This document shows positions 27,164-35,411 of a DNA stretch of 53,172 nt, piece after piece. Positions within the stretch are counted from its first letter, which is position 1, and every line of letters begins with the position of its first letter. Both the position numbers and the translations under genes were made by a program. Source of the DNA: Bacteroidales bacterium UBA1035 (lineage in GTDB: Bacteria; Bacteroidota; Bacteroidia; Bacteroidales; Dysgonomonadaceae). Under the pieces are notes generated by a model. That model searched no databases and was not told where the DNA came from. It was given only the letters and a program-made list of their open reading frames with translations. The DNA lies in assembly GCA_002316835.1 (NCBI GenBank), contig DCEG01000107.1, positions 1 through 53,172 of the forward strand. The letters run 5' to 3'.

Positions 27164-27200
27164 TGTTTGTAAAAATAATGTGTCTGTTTGGCTTGATTTG

Positions 27201-28526
27201 ATGCTTCAGAAAATAAAAACATATATCGCTGAAAAAGGCTTGTTCGAAGCCGATACGACTTTAATTGTAGGATTTAGCGGAGGTGCGGATTCAATGGCTT
27301 TGCTGGACATACTGACGTTATTGGGCTACAGATGCATTGCTGCACATTGTAATTTTCATCTTCGGGGCGAAGAATCGGATGACGATGCCCAGTTTGTAAA
27401 AAAATGGTGCAAGGAGAACGATATTGAGTTTACTTCCATCGATTTTAATACGAAACAATACGCTGCCGATAAAAAGATTTCCATTGAAATGGCGGCACGC
27501 GAACTTCGTTATTCGTGGTTCGAGGTGATGCGACAACAATACAATGCGGATGCCATTGCGGTGGCTCACCACAAAGACGATTCAGTGGAAACGGTACTGT
27601 TAAACTTGATTCGTGGAACGGGGATAAGCGGATTAAGCGGAATTTTGCCAAAGAATGGCAAAATAGTCCGTCCAATGCTTTGTGTTACCCGCATCGAAAT
27701 AGAAAATTACCTGCGTGAACGCGAAATTCCTTTCAGGACAGATAGCACCAACTACGAAGATATTTACACCCGCAACCACATTCGGCTTAATGTTTTACCG
27801 ATGCTGCAAAAGTTAAACCCGTCGGTAAGTGAGAGTGTTTTTCGAACATCCGAAAATTTGGCCGAAGCAGAAAAAGTATATAAAAAAGCTGTTGATACTG
27901 ATATTAAAACTGTGTTGCAAAACAACAAAATCGATATTGAAAAACTGAAACAAACTGTTTCTCCTGCATCGGTTTTATTTGAGATATTATCTCCTTTGGG
28001 TTTTCATCCTTCCGTTATAGAAGATGTGAAAAATGCACTGAATGCTTCGTCCGGAAAAGTGTTTTATTCATCCACGTATCGATTAATAAAAGATCGTGTT
28101 TATTTTCTTATCGATAAAATAGAAAAATCAGAATCTGAGAACCAAATATTTTTTATCGATTCAGCTACACGAGAAATTTTAAATCCGATTAGTTTAGAAA
28201 TTAAGGTAACCGATATTCCGAAATCCTTAAACAAAAGCAACAATGTTCTGTACGCAGATATTGCTAAATTATCATTTCCGCTTAAGTTGCGAAAATGGAA
28301 ATCGGGGGATTGGTTTATTCCTCTTGGAATGAAAGGTAAAAAGAAACTCAGTGATTTTTTTACTGATCAAAAATTTAACCTAAAGCAAAAGGAAAGAACC
28401 TGGATTTTATTGTCGGGAGAAAATGTGGTTTGGGTTGTTGGGCATAGGTCTGATAATCGGTTTAAAATTGATGAAAAAACACAAAATATTTTGCTGATCG
28501 AGTTAAAAAATGATGAATTTGTTTGA
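27201..28526 (+). CDS. tilS: tRNA(Ile)-lysidine synthase
   Basis: 441 residues from the ATG at 27201 (MLQKIKTYIAEKGLF). The open frame extends to 27060, but homologues start here and the extra part has no family resemblance. The PP-loop ATP-binding motif GFSGGADSMALL lies at about 20-31, and HHKDDSVETVLLNLIRGTG, GLSGI and RPML follow as in TilS. A C-terminal TilS substrate-binding domain ends the protein (LRKWKSGDWFIPLGMKGKKK). It modifies C34 of tRNA-Ile(CAU) to lysidine, an essential decoding step. Divergent from pheS. Confidence 0.93.
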   Translation: MLQKIKTYIAEKGLFEADTTLIVGFSGGADSMALLDILTLLGYRCIAAHCNFHLRGEESDDDAQFVKKWCKENDIEFTSIDFNTKQYAADKKISIEMAARELRYSWFEVMRQQYNADAIAVAHHKDDSVETVLLNLIRGTGISGLSGILPKNGKIVRPMLCVTRIEIENYLREREIPFRTDSTNYEDIYTRNHIRLNVLPMLQKLNPSVSESVFRTSENLAEAEKVYKKAVDTDIKTVLQNNKIDIEKLKQTVSPASVLFEILSPLGFHPSVIEDVKNALNASSGKVFYSSTYRLIKDRVYFLIDKIEKSESENQIFFIDSATREILNPISLEIKVTDIPKSLNKSNNVLYADIAKLSFPLKLRKWKSGDWFIPLGMKGKKKLSDFFTDQKFNLKQKERTWILLSGENVVWVVGHRSDNRFKIDEKTQNILLIELKNDEFV

Positions 28527-28661
28527 GAAACTAAACTTTAAGCCTAAATTCTAATCTTACTTTTTGACTAAAAGATATTTTTTTGTAATTTCATACCGAG
28601 AAATTGATTTTAGTGAAAACACAAATGTGATCAAGACTGTTATAATTAAAAAACTACAATA

Positions 28662-28799
28662 ATGAAAAATAGCGTGCTTAAAGATATTTTGGTGGTGGCT
28701 GCCTTTTCTGCGGTTTCGTATATTGTAATGCGAAACTATCAGAAGAAAAAGAAACGAGACCGTCAAATGAAGGATTTTGTACATTTCCAATTGTTCTGA
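28662..28799 (+). CDS. 45-residue single-span membrane peptide
   Basis: A small frame with ATG at 28662 and TGA at 28797-28799 fills the otherwise empty 376-bp tilS-serS gap. It encodes a hydrophobic helix (residues about 8-23, DILVVAAFSAVSYIVM) followed by a strongly basic segment (RNYQKKKKRDRQMKDF), which predicts an N-out, C-in single-span inner-membrane peptide. Codon use looks like the neighbours and no other frame in the gap has protein character. Function unknown; it could also be chance. Confidence 0.5.
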   Translation: MKNSVLKDILVVAAFSAVSYIVMRNYQKKKKRDRQMKDFVHFQLF

Positions 28800-28859
28800 T
28801 TGCCATTTCACCGATAAATATATTTTGAGTTACAACTGTTCCGACGCGGGAATTTTTGC

Positions 28860-28867
28860 TACCTTTG
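28860..28867 (+). promoter_or_regulatory. -7 box for serS
   Basis: TACCTTTG matches TAnnTTTG and lies 37 bp before the serS ATG. Upstream spacing to a weak TGTT (28837-28840) is 19 bp. Confidence 0.5.
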
Positions 28868-28903
28868 CATATTCTCAATCAAAATAGTTGAAACTGTTTT
28901 TTT

Positions 28904-30175
28904 ATGCTCACACTCAAAGTAATTAACGAAAACCGCGAAGAAGTTATTCGCAAACTTTCCAAAAAAAGATTCGATGCCGAAGGCATAATTAACCAAATAA
29001 TCGAATTAGACGAAAAACGTCGTAGTTCCCAAACCCTTTTAGATAGCCAGCTGTCGGAAATTAACGCTTTATCCAAATCGATTGGCGGATTGATGAAAGA
29101 AGGCAAAAAAGCTGAAGCTGAGACGGCTAAACAGCAAGTTTCGGAATTGAAAGAACTTTCCAAAACCAACGAATCCGGATTAAGAGAAGCCGAAGCAGCC
29201 ATTCAGGATTTGTTGGTTACTATTCCCAATTTACCACACGATTCGGTTCCCGAAGGACGTTCTGCCGAAGATAACTTAGTTGAACGCTCCGGAGGAGATT
29301 TTCCACAATTACCCGAAGATGCAGTTCCGCATTGGGATTTGGCAAAGAAATACGATTTAATAGATTTTGAACTTGGCGTGAAAATTACGGGTGCCGGTTT
29401 TCCTGTTTACAAGGGAAAAGGAAGTCGTTTACAGCGTGCGCTCATAAATTTCTTTTTGGATAATGCCCGCGAAGCCGGATTTGTTGAAGTACAACCGCCG
29501 TATGTTGTAAATGCCGCATCGGGATTTGGAACGGGTCAATTACCCGACAAAGAAGGTCAAATGTATCACGTGGGTTTAGATGATTTGTATTTAATTCCTA
29601 CTGCCGAAGTTCCGGTTACCAACCTTTATCGCGACGTTATTTTAGAAGAAAAAGACCTTCCGGTAAAAAACACAGCATATTCTGCTTGTTTCCGCCGTGA
29701 AGCGGGTTCCTACGGAAAAGATGTACGTGGATTGAATCGCCTGCACCAGTTTGATAAAGTGGAAATCGTGTGTATTGATAAACCCGAAAATTCGTATCAA
29801 CGGCTGGATGAAATGGTTCGTTACGTGCAATCGCTGGTTGAAAAACTGGAATTGCCGTGGCGGATTCTTCGACTTTGCGGTGGCGATATGGGCTTCACAT
29901 CAGCGCTCACGTTCGATTTCGAAGTGTATTCTGCTGCGCAGCAGAGATGGCTTGAAGTTAGCTCGGTATCCAATTTCGAGAGCTATCAGGCCAATCGGTT
30001 GAAGTGTCGTTATCGCGATGAAGATCGCAAAACGCAACTTTGCCACACGCTAAACGGAAGCGCGCTCGCTTTACCGCGAATTGTTGCCGCTCTACTGGAA
30101 AACAACCAAATTCCTGAAGGAATAAAAATTCCAAAGGCGTTAGTGCCTTATACAGGATTTGAAATTATTGATTAA
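28904..30175 (+). CDS. serS: serine--tRNA ligase
   Basis: 423 residues, standard bacterial length. An N-terminal long coiled-coil arm (about 30-100, rich in Glu, Lys, Ala and Gln) contacts tRNA-Ser. Class II motifs follow: motif 2 in YSACFRREAGSYGKDVRGLNRLHQF and motif 3 in LNGSALALPRIVAALLENNQ. It charges tRNA-Ser and also tRNA-Sec where present. It is monocistronic, with its own -7 box and a strong palindromic terminator. Confidence 0.97.
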   Translation: MLTLKVINENREEVIRKLSKKRFDAEGIINQIIELDEKRRSSQTLLDSQLSEINALSKSIGGLMKEGKKAEAETAKQQVSELKELSKTNESGLREAEAAIQDLLVTIPNLPHDSVPEGRSAEDNLVERSGGDFPQLPEDAVPHWDLAKKYDLIDFELGVKITGAGFPVYKGKGSRLQRALINFFLDNAREAGFVEVQPPYVVNAASGFGTGQLPDKEGQMYHVGLDDLYLIPTAEVPVTNLYRDVILEEKDLPVKNTAYSACFRREAGSYGKDVRGLNRLHQFDKVEIVCIDKPENSYQRLDEMVRYVQSLVEKLELPWRILRLCGGDMGFTSALTFDFEVYSAAQQRWLEVSSVSNFESYQANRLKCRYRDEDRKTQLCHTLNGSALALPRIVAALLENNQIPEGIKIPKALVPYTGFEIID

Positions 30176-30192
30176 CAACAGATATGTAGAGG

Positions 30193-30206
30193 CGATGCAC
30201 GCATCG
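30193..30206. repeat. REP-like palindrome downstream of serS
   Basis: CGATGC-AC-GCATCG within a TAGAG...TCTG context, similar in outline to the element at 1470-1488. Without a genome-wide count it is only a candidate dispersed repeat. Confidence 0.3.
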
Positions 30207-30210
30207 TCTG

Positions 30211-30250
30211 AAAACACAAAAGCGAACTTATAAGTTCGCTTTTGTGTTTT
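30211..30250. terminator. 40-bp perfect palindrome, bidirectional terminator
   Basis: Two 20-base arms (AAAACACAAAAGCGAACTTA and its exact complement) meet with no spacer. It ends serS from the left and the convergent regulator gene from the right, whose stop codon overlaps its last base. U-rich ends exist on both strands. Confidence 0.8.
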
Positions 30251-31145
30251 CACCCATTACCATTTACTTTACGATATTCCGATGGAGTTATCTTGACCCG
30301 TTTTTTAAAAAACGATAAGAAATATTCGATTGAGCTGAAATTCAGTTCATAAGCTATTTCTTTGATGGGTAAATTGGTTTCAGTCAACAATTCTTTAGCT
30401 TTTCGTAATTTTAGTTCCTGGAAATATTGTGCCGGTGCATAGCCCGTATATTCTTTGAAGAATTTTCTAAACCATGAATAGCTTGTTCCCAGTTTTGTTG
30501 CAATTTCTTTTACATCTACATTTTTATGAATATTTTCTCTCATAATGATCTTGGCTCGCTCAATTACTTGTGTAGATTCACGTGCGTCGTAACTTTTGTT
30601 TTGAGAAAGCGACAGAATCATTCCTAAAATGTGAAAAACTATTCCGGCGAGGTATTGTTGTGCCGATTTTTTATCTTCTTTAGCAACTCTGATGGCGGTA
30701 GAGAATAAGTTGACAAGTTCTTCGTTTGTGCCGACATCCAAAACCTGATTTTGTTGAGATATAAAGCTGTTTTTGATGATTGTATCAGCGAAACTTCCTT
30801 CAAAACCAATGTAATATTCGTTCCATCCGGTTTCTTTCAATGGCTGATAGGAATGCCATTGTCCCGGAAAAAGAATTATTACCTGACCTTTTTTGATAGG
30901 TGTTTTTTTGGAAGTTGAAGATGAAAAAACTCCTTTTCCTTTACAGATATAAACAAATTGATACTCAAGCAAGGTCCGGCCTTTTTTCGGATTGAAATAA
31001 TAACTTTTAGGATGATCGGTAGAAGGATATAATGTATGAGGTGCAATGGGCTAAAACCAACAGTGTTTACTGTTAGTCCGAATGCTTTATCTTTTTCATT
31101 GACTAACAGATATTTAAAATCAATACCTAAGTCGTTGTATCTCAT
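30250..31145 (-). pseudogene. AraC-family regulator (RhaR-like) split by a frameshift
   Basis: Two frames together give one AraC-type activator of about 298 residues. The first starts at 31145 (MRYNDLGIDFKYLLVNEKDK, then FGLTVNTVGF); the second resumes with PIAPHTLYPSTDHPKSYYF and runs to 30250. Reading GGT TTT (N)AG CCC ATT, a single missing base at about 31052/31053 joins them and would restore a typical GFQPIAPHTLYP cupin strand; as written, the second frame shows a TAG there. The rest is complete: an N-terminal cupin-like sensor and a C-terminal double HTH (VKEIATKLGTSYSWFRKFFKEYTG and IKEIAYELNFSSIEYFLSFFKKR). It lies just downstream of rhaT, where a rhamnose activator would be expected. 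A sequencing error cannot be excluded. Confidence 0.75.
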
Positions 31146-31185
31146 CTTTCTGTATTCAGGTATGTGGTTCCTATATTTATTTTTA

Positions 31186-31193
31186 CAAATATA
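31186..31193 (-). promoter_or_regulatory. -7 box for the AraC-type gene
   Basis: TATATTTG on the minus strand matches TAnnTTTG and lies 41 bp from the start at 31145, supporting that start over the longer frame to 31196. Confidence 0.45.
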
Positions 31194-31285
31194 CAAAAAA
31201 AATCAAAGCACAATACAATCAACTATATGGTTAATTATCAGCTGAGTCTGCATTGTACTCTGAAAAACACGGGAGAATGAATGAA

Positions 31286-32314
31286 CTAAAATAAATTCGG
31301 AATTATTAAAGAAAATATTAATACTGCCATACCGATAGAAAGATATACAATTGCTTTGTTGCCGGCACCTTTCCATTCTTTAAGAATAATACCCCAAACG
31401 TTGCTGAATACAACATTCAATGACATTAGGATACTCCAGGAGAAGGCCATCATGACACTGTTCGGCTCAAAAAAACTTTGTCCCATTCCCAAGCCAAAGA
31501 ACTGAGAATACCAAAGCAGGCCCGCCAACGCACAGAAAAGAAGATTATTGACGAGTACAGATTTAGAGGTTTTAAAAATTTCTCCACTGGTCTTGTTTTT
31601 AGCATTCATGTAAAGACAGTAGACAAGATTAGTGAAAAAACCACCAATAGTTACCAAAAGTGTTACAGGATTTTGAGCAAAAATTTCTTTTGCGCCCATG
31701 GCAATACTCGCTTCTTTAACCGGGATTCCGGCACTTAAACCTAAACTAAAACATGCACTCATAACTCCTGCAAATAAAGCAATAAGTAATCCTTTCTTCA
31801 ATGCAAAGTCTTTTATAGCCTTCTTGCGTTCTTCTTCCGACATATTCTTGGAACGCAAACTTCCGGCGTACCCAACCAGCGCGATGCCAACCAGCGTTAC
31901 TGCAACGGCAAGTAAAAGAACCAACCCTTTTGGGGAGAAAAGGTTTTCTCCGGCAATTACGGCGGGAATGAGTGTGCCAAATGCAGCACAGGTTCCCAAG
32001 GCAACGGATTGGCCAAGAGCAATTCCCAAGTATCGCATACTCAATCCGAAAGTTAACCCGCCAATTCCCCATAGAACGCCGTATCCGACAGATTGCCAGG
32101 CTGCTCCGGCATTCGCGCCATAGATTTGCATGAGCTCGGGTGCAGAATTGGCAAGTAAAGCTCCCAATACCGGAAAAACAAGCCATGCGAAAACACCCTG
32201 TACAAGCCAGAAATTTTCCCACGACCAATCCTTCACTTTATTGATAGGAACATAGGAGCTTGATTGCCCCATGCTCCCTATCGCAATAATAATCAAACCG
32301 ATAATGGTATTCAT
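31286..32314 (-). CDS. rhaT: L-rhamnose/proton symporter RhaT
   Basis: 342 residues with about 10 hydrophobic spans, starting MNTIIGLIIIAIGSMGQSSS. Typical RhaT blocks include the early PINKVKDWSWENFWLVQGVFAW and GIGGLTFGLSMRYLGIALGQSVALG. It imports L-rhamnose with H+ across the inner membrane. It follows rhaA by 6 bp, so rhaB-rhaA-rhaT form one leftward operon. Confidence 0.95.
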   Translation of the reverse strand: MNTIIGLIIIAIGSMGQSSSYVPINKVKDWSWENFWLVQGVFAWLVFPVLGALLANSAPELMQIYGANAGAAWQSVGYGVLWGIGGLTFGLSMRYLGIALGQSVALGTCAAFGTLIPAVIAGENLFSPKGLVLLLAVAVTLVGIALVGYAGSLRSKNMSEEERKKAIKDFALKKGLLIALFAGVMSACFSLGLSAGIPVKEASIAMGAKEIFAQNPVTLLVTIGGFFTNLVYCLYMNAKNKTSGEIFKTSKSVLVNNLLFCALAGLLWYSQFFGLGMGQSFFEPNSVMMAFSWSILMSLNVVFSNVWGIILKEWKGAGNKAIVYLSIGMAVLIFSLIIPNLF

Positions 32315-32320
32315 CGTGTC

Positions 32321-33580
32321 TTATCTTTTAGAAGTTACTTCCGATTCGTAACTTTCGATTTCTTTAATGTATTCGTTCCCAACCGGAACGCCTTGCTGCA
32401 GACAATAATAATTGTAAATTGCATTCCAAGGCATCGCTTTAAGCTCTTCCAAATAAGCCAGTCGTTGGAAGTTGTTGTCTTTCTTTTCGTACTCACGGAG
32501 TTTGTCAGTTGGCTCTAATAGCGCTTGTAATATTGCTTTTTGAGTTGAACGGATCCCTACTACGTAAGCACCTATACGGTTGATGGATGCATCGAAATAG
32601 TCCAATCCGATATGTACTTTTTCCATTTGCCCTGAACGAACAATCTCCTGCGATAATTCCAGCAATGCATCGTTCAGAATTACCACGTGGTCGCTGTCCC
32701 AACGTTCGGGACGGCTAACGTGTAAGGCAATTTCGGGAACAAAAAGCAACATGGAAGAGATTTTGTCAGCAATCCCTTCAGTTGGATGAAAGTGACCAGC
32801 ATCCAACGTTAGCAACATGTTGTTTTTAACAGCATATCCCATGTAGAATTCATGCGATCCGACAACATAGCTTTCGCTCCCAATCCCGAAAAGTTTACAC
32901 TCCACACAATCTTTCAGGTAATCAGTGCTTATTTTTTCAGCCAATACTTCGTCTAACGATTCTTTTAATAATTGTCTGTGTTGTATGCGGGAAACGGTTT
33001 TGTCCTTTTCGCCATCGTGCACCCAAATATTGTGAATACATGCATCTCCTTGCTGACGACCCATTTCTTCCGCTATACGACGGCAGCGGCGAAGGTGTTC
33101 TTTCCAGAAATTACGTATTTCGGGATCGAAACTTGAGAGTGAATAATTACCGCTTTTTGAATGGGAAAAGAAGGTGGAATTAAAATCCAGTTTCGCTCCT
33201 GTTTCCTTTGCCCAATCCATCCATGTTTGAAAATGTTTTGGTTCGATTTGATCTCTGTCAACAAATTTTCCATCGAAATCACCATATATTGCATGTAAAC
33301 TCAACCGATGTTTACCGGGGATTAGAGTTAATACCTTTTCGATGTCATTTTTTAATTCATCGATCGTACTGGCTTTACCTGGATAATTCCCAGTTGTTTG
33401 AATTCCACCGGTCAATTCTCCATCTGGATTTTCAAAACCCAGCACATCATCGGCCTGCCAGCAATGAATGGAAATAGAAACATTGTTCAGTTTCTCAATT
33501 GCTTTTTCAACATCAATTCCCAATGCTGCGTATTGTTCTTTTGCAGCTGCAAATTCTTTCTTGATTTGTTCTTCTTTCAT
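32321..33580 (-). CDS. rhaA: L-rhamnose isomerase
   Basis: 419 residues, the usual RhaA length. Recognisable blocks are VSISIHCWQADDVLGFE, ELTGGIQTTGNYPGKA, KLDFNSTFFSHSKSG and LTLDAGHFHPTEGIADKISS, with metal-binding His/Asp/Glu of a TIM barrel (His in DAGHFHPTE, Asp in RWDSDHV). It isomerises L-rhamnose to L-rhamnulose in the cytoplasm. Second gene of the rha operon, 25 bp after rhaB. Confidence 0.96.
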   Translation of the reverse strand: MKEEQIKKEFAAAKEQYAALGIDVEKAIEKLNNVSISIHCWQADDVLGFENPDGELTGGIQTTGNYPGKASTIDELKNDIEKVLTLIPGKHRLSLHAIYGDFDGKFVDRDQIEPKHFQTWMDWAKETGAKLDFNSTFFSHSKSGNYSLSSFDPEIRNFWKEHLRRCRRIAEEMGRQQGDACIHNIWVHDGEKDKTVSRIQHRQLLKESLDEVLAEKISTDYLKDCVECKLFGIGSESYVVGSHEFYMGYAVKNNMLLTLDAGHFHPTEGIADKISSMLLFVPEIALHVSRPERWDSDHVVILNDALLELSQEIVRSGQMEKVHIGLDYFDASINRIGAYVVGIRSTQKAILQALLEPTDKLREYEKKDNNFQRLAYLEELKAMPWNAIYNYYCLQQGVPVGNEYIKEIESYESEVTSKR

Positions 33581-33605
33581 GATTATTTAATTTTTTGATT
33601 TATGT

Positions 33606-35093
33606 CTATGATTCCCTGAAAACGTTTAAATATTCAAAATAATGTTCATCCCATATATTTGTGTCCTGTGGCTCAAATTTTGAGAGGCTAACGGAGTTTC
33701 TAATGATTTTTCGCATTTCTTTTTTATTTGAAATCAATCCGAATGCTTTTGCCTGCATCATGATATTTCCCATTGCAGTAGCTTCCGAAGGACCGGCAAA
33801 TACAGGTAGCCCGATAGCATTTGCTGTAAAGTTGTTGAGCATATTGTTTTGTGATCCGCCACCAATAATATGTAAGGTGTCGATTGGAAAATCTGCCAAC
33901 TTCTTTAAGTTTTCGAGCACTTGTTTGTATCGAAAAGCAAGGCTTTCATAAATGCATCGGGCAATTTCGCCTATGCTTTGCGGAATAAATTGGTTGGTTT
34001 GTTTACAATAGTTTTGTATCTCGTTTATCATGGATTCGGGACTTGCAAAACAAGAAGCGTCCGGGTTGATGTAACATTTGAAAGGCTTCGATTCAGTAGC
34101 TGCAAGAACTATTTCGTCGTATGATATATCTTTTTCCCTGGCCCACTCTTTTCTGCATTGTTCGATAAGCCACATTCCACAAATATTTTTCAATAACCGA
34201 ATAGAGCCGTCTGCACCTCCTTCGTTGGTGAAATTCAATGAATAAGTTTCCTCATTTACTACTGGTTCTTTCGATTCAATTCCCATTAAAGACCATGTGC
34301 CGGAACTTAGGTAAGCAAAGTTTTCATTTTCTGCCGGAGTGGCAATCACTGCCGATGCAGTATCATGCCCTGCAACGGCGATTACCGGAATCGTACCCAA
34401 ATCGGTATTTTTTTGTACAGACTCTGATAATGTTCCAATTATTGTTCCCGGAAAAACAATCGGCGCAAAATTATCTTTCGTGATATTCAGTTTTGACAGT
34501 AGTTCTTCGTCAAAAGAACGGGTAAAGGGGTTTAACATCTGGGAAGTTGACGCAATAGTGTATTCTGTTACCATATTGTTTGTCAGTAAATAAGACAAAG
34601 CATCGGGCATAAAGAGAAATTTGTCACTGATAGAGTAGATAGAGTTGTCATCTTCCTGTTGTGTAAAGAGCTGAAATAAGGAATTAAAATTCATGATTTG
34701 AATTCCGGTTTTTAAATAAGTCTCTTTTTTTGAAAAAAACTTCTCAAAAAACTTGTCAGGTGCATTGAAAGTGTGTGTGTCACGGTAACTGTAAGGCATT
34801 CTAAGTGGCTCTCCATCTTTGCCGAAAGATACAAAATCTACTCCCCAGGTATCAATCCCTATAGATTGTATCTCTATATTTTGAGATTGAATATATTTTA
34901 GAGAGTTCATTATTTCGGAATACAGATGGAATAAATCCCAGTACAATCTACCGTTTACATCGATAATGGGATTGGCAAATCGATTGATTTCTTTCAATTC
35001 CAATTTATCATTTCTAATAGTTCCTAAAATGGCACGTCCGCTTGTAGCACCTAAATCGATGGCTAAAAAAGAGGCTAATTTGTTTTCCTTCAT
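33606..35093 (-). CDS. rhaB: rhamnulokinase
   Basis: 495 residues of the FGGY kinase family. The phosphate-binding start FLAIDLGATSGRAILG is at about 9-24, GIDTWGVDFVSFG at about 80, the catalytic Asp in VAGHDTASAV and the C-terminal ATP-binding IIGGGSQNNMLNNFTANAIG. It phosphorylates L-rhamnulose to L-rhamnulose 1-phosphate. First gene of the leftward rha operon, divergent from the E2-E3-E1 module. The aldolase needed next is not in this operon. Confidence 0.95.
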   Translation of the reverse strand: MKENKLASFLAIDLGATSGRAILGTIRNDKLELKEINRFANPIIDVNGRLYWDLFHLYSEIMNSLKYIQSQNIEIQSIGIDTWGVDFVSFGKDGEPLRMPYSYRDTHTFNAPDKFFEKFFSKKETYLKTGIQIMNFNSLFQLFTQQEDDNSIYSISDKFLFMPDALSYLLTNNMVTEYTIASTSQMLNPFTRSFDEELLSKLNITKDNFAPIVFPGTIIGTLSESVQKNTDLGTIPVIAVAGHDTASAVIATPAENENFAYLSSGTWSLMGIESKEPVVNEETYSLNFTNEGGADGSIRLLKNICGMWLIEQCRKEWAREKDISYDEIVLAATESKPFKCYINPDASCFASPESMINEIQNYCKQTNQFIPQSIGEIARCIYESLAFRYKQVLENLKKLADFPIDTLHIIGGGSQNNMLNNFTANAIGLPVFAGPSEATAMGNIMMQAKAFGLISNKKEMRKIIRNSVSLSKFEPQDTNIWDEHYFEYLNVFRES

Positions 35094-35126
35094 GTGAGGC
35101 TAAATTATGTCAAAAATTATAGTTTA

Positions 35127-35134
35127 CAAAAATA
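35127..35134 (-). promoter_or_regulatory. -7 box for the rhaBAT operon
   Basis: TATTTTTG on the minus strand matches TAnnTTTG, 34 bp before the rhaB ATG. No -33 TTG at the right distance, which would fit dependence on an activator such as the AraC-type protein. Confidence 0.45.
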
Positions 35135-35282
35135 AGAAGAACAATTATAAGTAAAAATAATAAAAATGATTTTGTTGCTGTATTATTTGATATTTTAATG
35201 ACAAAAAATACAGTATAAAAATCAATAATTGCACTTCTTGATGAAGGAAACCAGATATTTTTGCAATGTCAAAAGTTTTTCA

Positions 35283-35374
35283 GTGAAGTGTATTTTACTT
35301 CCACGTTTTTTGGATACTATATTTAATATAGGTAACTTTGCGTCAGCATAGTGTAGGATACTTGTTATTACACT
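35283..35374 (+). promoter_or_regulatory. promoter and candidate operators of the E2-E3-E1 module
   Basis: A canonical Bacteroidota promoter: TTTG at 35309-35312, 20 bp, TAACTTTG at 35333-35340. Just upstream, GTGAAGT (35283-35289) and ACTTCCAC (35297-35304) form an imperfect inverted repeat. Just after the expected +1, AGTGTA (35350-35355) and TACACT (35369-35374) form a perfect one. These flank the promoter as operators would. The gap of 318 bp to rhaB holds no gene. Confidence 0.6.
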
Positions 35375-35411
35375 GAAAATCAATTATAGAAGAGCTCATA
35401 AATCAAAAGAC

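Noticed and set aside
27060..27200. Longer N-terminus for tilS
   Set aside because: The extension overlaps the pheS start region and the -7 boxes, and TilS homologues begin at the later Met.
31698..32228. Long open frames on both strands inside rhaT
   Set aside because: They overlap a clearly recognised transporter gene and show no protein character.
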